This document shows, one piece after another, positions 1 through 5,293 of a DNA stretch of 5,293 nucleotides (position 1 is its first letter; the number at the start of each line of letters is the position of its first letter). The notes below the pieces were generated by a model that was not told the origin of the DNA, ran no database searches, and saw only the letters and a program-made list of their open reading frames with translations. The DNA is from Desulfocapsa sp. (lineage in GTDB: Bacteria; Desulfobacterota; Desulfobulbia; Desulfobulbales; Desulfocapsaceae), in the NCBI GenBank assembly GCA_029942265.1, contig JAOZTO010000101.1, positions 1-5,293 of the forward strand. The letters are read 5' to 3'. The position numbers were made by a program, and so were the translations under genes.

Positions 1-76
1 TCATATGTGAACAAGCCGGATCGAACGAAGATGGGGTACTAGCCGAATATTTACACAGAAACACCTGTTTTCTTAA
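1..76. other. Downstream flank of the operon; no assignable gene, two competing short open frames
   Basis: No gene can be named here. On the plus strand the frame from position 3 is open until TAA at 78-80 and would read as a 25-residue tail ending RNTCFLN, possibly the C-terminus of a convergent gene overlapping the ATPase B stop. On the minus strand another frame is open from a GTG at 64-62 through an ATG at 4-2 and off the edge, which could be the start of a fifth operon gene; neither start has a good Shine-Dalgarno. A small dyad GAAACA-CC-TGTTTT (58-71) has only a 2-nt centre and no following T-run on the minus strand, so it is not a convincing terminator. Only sequence beyond position 1 can settle this. 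Confidence 0.3.
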
Positions 77-1297
77 TTAATCCTTGAACGAACCCCTTAA
101 AACTGTTTCCTGTTGTAAAATATCCAACTGTTCAATCAAAAATTTTATCTTTAATCTAATCTCCTGTGCGCTAATTACCTTCGCAGCAGCCGTTAAATCA
201 GAAATATTTTGAATGGAAGGCTTCCACGCATAAGCCTCAGCATGGAGCTTGATTAGTTTTTCACTCAAATCATGCCAATCTTTTTCTCCAAGATCATGTA
301 GTCGATGAATGGATAATTGTCCCCACGACTTACCATAATTGTTTTGAAAATATGGGTATTCCCGTTCTTTCTTAACAAGAATCCGGTCATACTCTTCACT
401 ACGCACCTGCATAAAAAAATCATTTGTAAAGGCAAAAACAGGATAAATTCCCGCCTGAGAAGGCGCTTGAGAAAAAAATCGATTAAGAATAACGTAACTT
501 TTGCAACGAATATTAACAGGACGTTGAGCGATGGACTCTCCTTCATCAAAAAACAGCACCCATCCCTTAAACCCCATATTTTGAAACATTTCTCCAAGAC
601 TACAGGTTGCCTGAAAATACGGATCCCAGCCTTTACACACCAGCGAAGCATCTTTATAAAACGGTACTTCTCGATATTTCAACGCATGACGCAAGCGAAA
701 CACAGGAACAACTTCACCCTTTAACGCATTCGCCAGTATCCATGGAAACTCTCTGGGACGAAAGGAGATATGCTTTTTTAATCCTTTTTGTTTGTGACTT
801 AATCGCATATTTTTACTAGCAATAGCCGTTAATACGGATTTAAAAAGGTGGGGCATGGACTCAGGAATACAACTACTTCCGTCATGGTCTTTATTCCATT
901 TTTTCCAATAGTCCGCCAAGGGATCATCACTGTCGGGAAAACGGATATTTTCGACTAATGCCCGATAAACCTGACGAAAATCATGAAATGGTATTTCCCT
1001 TGGATCAAGGTTAATAAAACTGCTAACAAACCCCTGCTTGCGGGCACGCTCACGGAGATAGGTTAAACTATGGGATTTTCCCTGGCCATAAGACCCACAG
1101 ATACAAAGATGAGAAGATTCGTTACGGCCAAGGGCTTTTACGCCAGCATCAAAGACCTTATTTAATTGCGTTTCTCTAGCTGTCAGCAACTGCACTGCAA
1201 AGGGATCAAACAGCCCCTCGCGCAATCGTTCTACTGCCCTTCGTAATAAAAAAGAATCCCCGGCACGCAACAGATTAGAAAATTCATCACTCTTCAT
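77..1297 (-). CDS. BrxD-like (DUF2791-type) P-loop ATPase B, divergent partner of ATPase A
   Basis: This 406-residue protein belongs to the same family as its upstream neighbour but is strongly diverged, so it is an old paralogue and not a recent duplicate. Landmarks are RRAVERLREGLFDPFAVQLL (19-38), Walker A GSYGQGKS (68-75), LDPREIPFHDFRQVYRALVE (97-116), Walker B WVLFFDEGES (246-255), sensor-like strand VFAFTNDFF (287-295), EYDRI (302-306), LHAEAYAW (351-358) and a helical end. A basic stretch (164-182, SKNMRLSHKQ onward) between Walker A and B could contact DNA or a partner. An in-frame ATG at 1393 would add 32 residues overlapping ATPase A. I prefer 1297, because family-like sequence starts just after it and it lies 4 nt beyond the upstream TAG. 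The ribosome site is weak (GGGA about 11 nt upstream), so expression probably depends on coupling. The TAA stop lies in a TTAATTAA palindrome. ATPase assignment is firm; the start is probable. Confidence 0.86.
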   Translation of the reverse strand: MKSDEFSNLLRAGDSFLLRRAVERLREGLFDPFAVQLLTARETQLNKVFDAGVKALGRNESSHLCICGSYGQGKSHSLTYLRERARKQGFVSSFINLDPREIPFHDFRQVYRALVENIRFPDSDDPLADYWKKWNKDHDGSSCIPESMPHLFKSVLTAIASKNMRLSHKQKGLKKHISFRPREFPWILANALKGEVVPVFRLRHALKYREVPFYKDASLVCKGWDPYFQATCSLGEMFQNMGFKGWVLFFDEGESIAQRPVNIRCKSYVILNRFFSQAPSQAGIYPVFAFTNDFFMQVRSEEYDRILVKKEREYPYFQNNYGKSWGQLSIHRLHDLGEKDWHDLSEKLIKLHAEAYAWKPSIQNISDLTAAAKVISAQEIRLKIKFLIEQLDILQQETVLRGSFKD

Positions 1298-1301
1298 GTC
1301 A

Positions 1302-2594
1302 CTAATTATCCCAGCTTGGTTGTAACTTTTCCACTTTTTCCTGCTCCATTTCCTGCTGACTGCTGATAATATGCTCATCAAGATCCAAATCATTGACCAC
1401 GTCTATATCATGTTCTGCCATATCAAGTAAAAGAATGACCTGCTTGACATACAACCTGACTTCGCTAAGCAAGCCCATCTTTTTTTGTTTTGCACAGAGG
1501 TCTATCAGCAATTGATCCGGAACCGATTCAGTGGCCTTCCAACGATAAGAAATTTGATGAATTTCCCGTAAAGATCGTCCAAGATTGATCAATTCTTCTT
1601 CCTTTAAAGGAGTACGATGAAGATCAACCAACACACCACGAAAATTCAACTTTTTATTGTCCTGCTGCCCAACAGAGCGCACCCTGCTCCAGAGAGCATC
1701 ATATGATTTAAACCCGTTTTCGCTTAAAAGCACTTCTGGAATAATAGCAAAAAAGATATGGAAGTACGAAGCCTGTTCAGCGTTATCAATAAGGAGACGT
1801 ACATTTTCATAAGCAGCATTTCTAACAGATTTGGCCTGAACTATCACTGTCTCCAATTCATCCAACAACAAAATAAGCCCCTTATGACCACAAAAACGAA
1901 GAAAGCTATTTAGAGAATTAAGCATCTGCTTACTATTAGCTTTAGTGACCACCTCAAAAATAGAAAAGGGCTTTATCTCTTTTTTAGTCATCTTTCCTGC
2001 TTCAAACCAGCGAAACAGTGTTTCACGGTCTTCAATACGTTCTTCCTGCAACTCTTCTGCCCCGAGGGGCAAAAAACGATTTTTAACTAAAGCAATAAGT
2101 CCATTTGCAAAATTTACATTCATTCCAGACAGATTGCGCAGCGTTTCGGCAAGATCAGTAATTTGCTTTGAATCTGGAGCACCATTTACCGCCAAATCCT
2201 CTAGCCAGTGATTAAGAAGGCTGCGAATACCATTTCCTTCAAACTTCCCGTTGAGCTGTTGCACAATAGCCTGATAAACTGCTTCGAATTTATGGATAGG
2301 CACATCACGGGTGAGCACCACAAAAGAGACAGCGAATCCCTCTTCTAAGGCAATATGACGAATTACAGACATAAAATGAGTCTTTCCGTCGCCGTAACTA
2401 CCGTGCAAAAAACGAACCTTTGCTCCACCTTCTGCAATATAATTAATTAGATCATCTTCTATAAATGTCAGCCAATTATCTCGCCCAACAGTGAAGAATG
2501 AAACATACTTGGCTGGTACACTACCCTCACGCATCTCTTCTATGATGGAACGAGCTTCATAAGATTTTAGATTTGCTATCTCCTGGTTGTTCAT
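1302..2594 (-). CDS. BrxD-like (DUF2791-type) P-loop ATPase A
   Basis: This 430-residue cytoplasmic ATPase resembles the ATP-binding family of BREX BrxD (DUF2791), a STAND/AAA-like group. Visible hallmarks are the N-terminal helix ARSIIEEMREGSVPAKYVSF (14-33), Walker A GSYGDGKT (65-72), RDVPIHKFEAVYQAIVQQL (96-114), and hydrophobic Walker B LILLLDELE (240-248) with the family's D-E-x-E pattern. A sensor-like strand FFAIIPE (281-287) follows, then SYDALWSRV (297-305) with a candidate arginine finger, and a C-terminal helical part holding LREIHQISYRW (342-352) and GLLSEVRLYVKQVILLLD (374-391). The last ~40 residues are acidic and Gln-rich and may be disordered. ATP binding is secure from the motifs. 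The substrate is unknown; in BREX the relatives are needed for phage restriction. The ATG shares its A with the preceding gene's TAA, and AAGGA lies 9 nt upstream, so translational coupling is likely. Full BREX membership is not supported, since no pglX or pglZ is in the window. Confidence 0.88.
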   Translation of the reverse strand: MNNQEIANLKSYEARSIIEEMREGSVPAKYVSFFTVGRDNWLTFIEDDLINYIAEGGAKVRFLHGSYGDGKTHFMSVIRHIALEEGFAVSFVVLTRDVPIHKFEAVYQAIVQQLNGKFEGNGIRSLLNHWLEDLAVNGAPDSKQITDLAETLRNLSGMNVNFANGLIALVKNRFLPLGAEELQEERIEDRETLFRWFEAGKMTKKEIKPFSIFEVVTKANSKQMLNSLNSFLRFCGHKGLILLLDELETVIVQAKSVRNAAYENVRLLIDNAEQASYFHIFFAIIPEVLLSENGFKSYDALWSRVRSVGQQDNKKLNFRGVLVDLHRTPLKEEELINLGRSLREIHQISYRWKATESVPDQLLIDLCAKQKKMGLLSEVRLYVKQVILLLDMAEHDIDVVNDLDLDEHIISSQQEMEQEKVEKLQPSWDN

Positions 2595-2608
2595 TAGCTC
2601 TCATCCTT
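2592..2608 (-). promoter_or_regulatory. Shine-Dalgarno and TAATG stop/start overlap at ATPase A
   Basis: On the minus strand AAGGA (2608-2604) lies 9 nt before the ATG (2594-2592), and the preceding gene's TAA (2596-2594) shares its last A with that ATG. This termination-reinitiation arrangement suggests that the unknown protein and ATPase A are made in linked amounts. Confidence 0.7.
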
Positions 2609-3433
2609 ATGGAAAGAAATCAAACCTATCTGCTGTTTTTCTCCGGTACTATCGAGTAACCATAGCAAATTTTTACGGCCAGATGTCAGTCTAAAATTCA
2701 TGCCTTTTACAGTTGCAGTACAGCCAGAATCAAAACAACGCCACACATCAACACTAAACTGCTCCAGGCTGTAGCCACGAAATTTACCTTTTTCCATATT
2801 GGAGAAAAACACCTTACTCTGCGACGCGACAACATATTCCAGATAAAAATCCTGAATAGGCACATCCGAGCCCATGGGAACATTCTCATTTTTACACATT
2901 TTGGCGTAGGTTGCAAAAAGGCCTTCTACATATTTTTGTGGATCAAACGGTTTGTCGTAGAGTTGTTTCTTGAGCCGCCCAAGTGCCGCTACGATGCGAC
3001 GAGGGTCAATTGATTTCAGAATTTTTTTGTTTATAATGGTAGTGCGATCAGCAAATGCGATCTCACCATCAATCCCTTTGAGTATGGAAAATCGAGGGAA
3101 ATCAATCGTAATATCAAGACCGCCTTCTTCACCACGTCTAATCAAATCATCAACAAAATCCAAGCGGTATTGTTCTACTTTTTCCCGGGCATATTCCCGT
3201 AAACTATCCAGCAGTGGTTCACATTCTGCCAACGCTTCTTCTTCAACAATCGTTGTTGCCATTTTACTATTCAACAATTCATCAAGCCGCAAAAAATCAT
3301 CACGAGCTGCACAACTTATACATTGTTTCAAAAAATCTGCCAATTTTTGACCACGATTCAGCTCCTTTTGATACGGGCTGAATACTGTCTTCAACTGCTC
3401 TTGTTTTTCCTGTAGATATGTTTCGTTGTCCAT
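2594..3433 (-). CDS. Uncharacterised 279-residue protein, linker gene between helicase and BrxD-like ATPases
   Basis: I do not recognise this family. The first ~100 residues look mostly helical and charged, rich in E, K, Q and L (for example EKVEQYRLDFVDDLIRRGEE, 84-103). A mixed middle follows with TIDFPRFSILKGIDGEIAF (109-127). The C-terminal ~70 residues look beta-rich and end in short strands: FSVDVWRCF, MNFRLTSGRKNLLWLLD, KQQIGLISF. There is no signal peptide, membrane segment, P-loop or obvious nuclease motif. A CxxC (C38/C41) and a C233/C238 pair exist but do not form a convincing zinc site. An in-frame ATG at 3469 would add 12 residues inside the helicase gene. I chose 3433 because it follows the helicase stop and has a strong AGGAAGG site 7 nt upstream. 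The stop TAA overlaps the next ATG. Its place between a helicase and two ATPases suggests a structural, adaptor or DNA-sensing subunit, but that is inference only. Confidence 0.88.
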   Translation of the reverse strand: MDNETYLQEKQEQLKTVFSPYQKELNRGQKLADFLKQCISCAARDDFLRLDELLNSKMATTIVEEEALAECEPLLDSLREYAREKVEQYRLDFVDDLIRRGEEGGLDITIDFPRFSILKGIDGEIAFADRTTIINKKILKSIDPRRIVAALGRLKKQLYDKPFDPQKYVEGLFATYAKMCKNENVPMGSDVPIQDFYLEYVVASQSKVFFSNMEKGKFRGYSLEQFSVDVWRCFDSGCTATVKGMNFRLTSGRKNLLWLLDSTGEKQQIGLISFHKDES

Positions 3434-3437
3434 AAAA

Positions 3438-3447
3438 TCACCTTCCT
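3438..3447 (-). promoter_or_regulatory. Strong Shine-Dalgarno for the 279-residue gene, containing the helicase stop
   Basis: Read on the minus strand the site is AGGAAGGTGA, with AGGAAGG ending 7 nt before the ATG at 3433. The TGA at its 3' end (3440-3438) is the helicase stop codon. The match to anti-SD decides the start at 3433 over the in-frame ATG at 3469. It also means ribosomes finishing the helicase end on the next gene's initiation site. Confidence 0.75.
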
Positions 3448-5291
3448 GTTTTGAGGGGAGAACATTCAAAATTGAAATCTGACTTTACCCCCTCCAACTC
3501 AAAATAACAATCACTCAACAAACAATATTCAACAAATTCCTTAAAACAGGCGTTGTCAGAAAGTTGTTTTTCCGTTGTGGCAAGAGAATCAAAGAAAGTT
3601 TTATTACCAACCACAATAACTTTCTTCCTCGCCCTAGTGAGAACCACGTTGAACCTTTCAGGGTTGTTCAGAAATTCAGAAAACATCTGATCATGCTCAG
3701 TACAGGAAAAGCCAAAAAGAATCACATCCCTTTCTGCTCCCTGCATACGTTCTACTGTATCAATTACTGGTAGATCATCATGTCCCAGCAAATCAGTAAG
3801 ACTTTCGACAATACTGTTATTCTGAGCACGATGGGGTGAGATTATTGCAATCTGCTCAGTTGCTATTCCATGGCTGGTTTGAAGACGATAGCTGATAGCA
3901 GCCAACAAATCAGCTTCCATCTCGGCGGCCTCCATCCAGTCGTGATGATCTATTCCTACCAGCACCACAGGCTTATCCGCATCGATGATTGTGTCGATCA
4001 GATCATTTTTTGTTGAAGGTTTTAGTTGTAGACGATTCCCAGCAATTTCACATGCTGGAGTTAATTGGTTTTTGTACCAGGTTTTGCTGGGAAAATGGCA
4101 AATCGTATCGTTCATTCTGTATGTTGTGTTCAGCACCTGGTTCTGGTTTGGATAGTGTTTCAGTAACAGTTCAAGCACTGAAGAGCGAACTGTTTCCTCT
4201 CCTGCATCAAGACTATTGGCTTGCGAACGGATGATCGGTGGTAACTGGCACACATCCCCAAGAAAAAGATAGTTTCCTTTTCCGTGAATAAGTGCCAGTA
4301 ATGCCTGAGGGAGTAGTATCTGGGATGCCTCATCAAAAATTACCCAATCAAATGGCTTTACCGAGGTAGATCTATCATTACCTTGCTTACGTAACATGCT
4401 ATATAGGCTGTAACCGGTTGCGCCAATCACAGAATAGGAACTGTCCATGGCATCGTCGCCAACTTTACAAGGTTCCACCTGCATTTTCACATCACCTGGG
4501 TCAAAGGGTTCTCCTTCCCATCGTCCCAACTTCAAACACCTAACAGGAAAATCAGGTAAGCAATGATAATTGACAAGATCGGCCAGTTTTTGCAGCACTT
4601 GATCTATCGCTTTATGTGTTAAGGCACTTACCGCTATGCGTAATGGCGTTCCCTGTTGTTGGGCCTGCCGGATAAGTGCAATAAGAATCCACCCCAGAAG
4701 ATGCGTTTTTCCTGTTCCTGGCGGACCGCTGATAAGGCTTAAGGAATGAGTAAAAGGAAGCGTTAAAGCCTGCTGTTGGGACTCATTCAAATTCGCCGCC
4801 GCTGCTTCAGTTTGCAACCAGGTTCGTAACCACTCGCCACTATCTGCCTGTTCTCTCTTGTATGTATATGTACCGCCAAAAAGTTCAACAAGTTGCTCGT
4901 TTTCCCTTGTAAAAGCCCTTTGAACCACATCACGAACTTTTGCTGAATGAAAATCTTCACTATCTTCTTCCAGGGAATACTTTACCCCTTTAAGAACTTC
5001 AGCTCCCCGTTTTCGGGGATACAGGGAGACTTCTCCATTTTGGCTATCAAAACCTGCCATAATAACCGGCAAACCACTTTGCAGATCAGTCACACCAAAT
5101 GGCACTAATCTGAGAAAATCTCCTGCTCTGAATTTTGCCGGAATATTTCGCGATTTTTTCGTGCTTTTTTCTTCTTCAAACGTTGCTCTGTTTAGCAAAT
5201 ATAAAAACTTCCCAGTCTCATCAAGACAAGTACCTGTGAAATCAAGTGGCCCCAAAGCTCTAAAACATTCAATGCGTTCAGCAAGACTCAT
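3438..5291 (-). CDS. SF1B helicase, Upf1/Dna2/IGHMBP2-like, no fused nuclease (5' end may lie outside window)
   Basis: The product (617 residues from the first visible ATG) is an ATP-driven nucleic-acid helicase/translocase of superfamily 1B. Motifs appear in the expected order: Q-type motif LNESQQQAL (168-176), Walker A GPPGTGKT (189-196), Ia VSALTHKAIDQ (221-231), Walker B VIFDEASQ (317-324), motif III LFLGDVCQLPP (342-352), YRMN (391-394), motif IV IAIISPHRAQ (481-490), motif V DTVERMQGAERD (511-522) and motif VI RFNVVLTRARKKV (546-558). All catalytic positions (K195, D320/E321, Q517, R553) look intact. Residues 1-165 form a family-specific N-terminal region, with a beta-rich stretch around 55-95 that could be an OB/SH3-like barrel. 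Only about 55 residues follow motif VI, so there is no C-terminal PD-(D/E)XK, PLD or other nuclease domain. The ATG lies two bases from the window edge, so its ribosome site cannot be judged and a longer N-terminus is possible. It is the first visible operon gene. Its TGA stop sits inside the next gene's Shine-Dalgarno. Helicase identity is firm; a role in phage defence is inferred from the neighbours. Confidence 0.92.
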   Translation of the reverse strand: MSLAERIECFRALGPLDFTGTCLDETGKFLYLLNRATFEEEKSTKKSRNIPAKFRAGDFLRLVPFGVTDLQSGLPVIMAGFDSQNGEVSLYPRKRGAEVLKGVKYSLEEDSEDFHSAKVRDVVQRAFTRENEQLVELFGGTYTYKREQADSGEWLRTWLQTEAAAANLNESQQQALTLPFTHSLSLISGPPGTGKTHLLGWILIALIRQAQQQGTPLRIAVSALTHKAIDQVLQKLADLVNYHCLPDFPVRCLKLGRWEGEPFDPGDVKMQVEPCKVGDDAMDSSYSVIGATGYSLYSMLRKQGNDRSTSVKPFDWVIFDEASQILLPQALLALIHGKGNYLFLGDVCQLPPIIRSQANSLDAGEETVRSSVLELLLKHYPNQNQVLNTTYRMNDTICHFPSKTWYKNQLTPACEIAGNRLQLKPSTKNDLIDTIIDADKPVVLVGIDHHDWMEAAEMEADLLAAISYRLQTSHGIATEQIAIISPHRAQNNSIVESLTDLLGHDDLPVIDTVERMQGAERDVILFGFSCTEHDQMFSEFLNNPERFNVVLTRARKKVIVVGNKTFFDSLATTEKQLSDNACFKEFVEYCLLSDCYFELEGVKSDFNFECSPLKTGR

Positions 5292-5293
5292 CT

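Noticed and set aside
58..72. Dyad GAAACA-CC-TGTTTT as an intrinsic terminator or operator
   Set aside because: The 2-nt centre cannot form a normal hairpin loop, no T-run follows on the minus strand, and a 12-bp AT-rich dyad is expected by chance.
317..724. Plus-strand open frame of 135 codons antisense to ATPase B
   Set aside because: It lies wholly inside a gene with clear family motifs, its product is low-complexity and basic with no recognisable motif, and it has no supporting context.
1298..1393. 32-residue N-terminal extension of ATPase B from the ATG at 1393
   Set aside because: It overlaps the ATPase A coding end by about 90 bases, lacks a Shine-Dalgarno and reads as a basic Ser/Trp/Lys stretch unlike the family.
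3308..3322. CxxC (C38/C41) in the unknown protein as half of a zinc finger
   Set aside because: The other cysteines (C71, C180, C233, C238) are scattered and the C233/C238 spacing is not a standard zinc-ligand pair.
2970..3350. Plus-strand open frame of 126 codons antisense to the 279-residue gene
   Set aside because: The product is Ser/Arg-rich, typical of a reverse-strand shadow, and the minus-strand gene is supported by a strong SD and operon spacing.
77..5291. Calling the locus a BREX or Shango system outright
   Set aside because: Only BrxD-like ATPases and a helicase are visible. PglZ, PglX-type methyltransferase and TerB-domain genes are not in the window, so a named system would be over-claiming.

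Overview
The window holds one compact, same-direction operon on the minus strand, read from high to low coordinates, with almost no non-coding DNA. In transcription order it encodes: (1) an SF1B DNA/RNA helicase of the Upf1/Dna2/IGHMBP2 type (5291 to 3438, possibly incomplete at its 5' end); (2) a 279-residue protein I do not recognise (3433 to 2594); (3) a BrxD-like (DUF2791-type) P-loop ATPase of 430 residues (2594 to 1302); and (4) a second, divergent BrxD-like ATPase of 406 residues (1297 to 77). The joints are tight: a stop codon inside the next gene's Shine-Dalgarno, a TAATG stop/start overlap, and a 4-nt gap. The four products are therefore probably made together and may work as one complex.

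The composition is moderately AT-rich by eye, with clear Shine-Dalgarno sequences for the second and third genes. This fits a bacterial chromosome or accessory island, probably from a Gram-negative such as a gamma- or deltaproteobacterium, but nothing in the window fixes the taxon. No ribosomal, metabolic or other housekeeping gene is present. Combining BrxD-type ATPases with a helicase is typical of anti-phage defence modules: BREX type 2 pairs BrxD with the helicase BrxHI, and Shango pairs a BREX-type ATPase with a helicase and a TerB-domain protein. No methyltransferase, PglZ phosphatase, TerB domain or nuclease domain can be seen here, so the module is either a relative of those systems or part of a larger locus that continues past one or both edges.

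Positions 1-76, beyond the stop of the last ATPase, hold no recognisable gene. A short open frame runs through it on each strand. The plus-strand one would be the tail of a convergent gene ending in the same TTAATTAA palindrome that supplies the ATPase stop. The minus-strand one could lead into a further operon gene starting at position 4 or 64. No promoter is visible, because the operon start lies at or beyond position 5293. No tRNA, rRNA, CRISPR array, insertion sequence or convincing terminator was seen.
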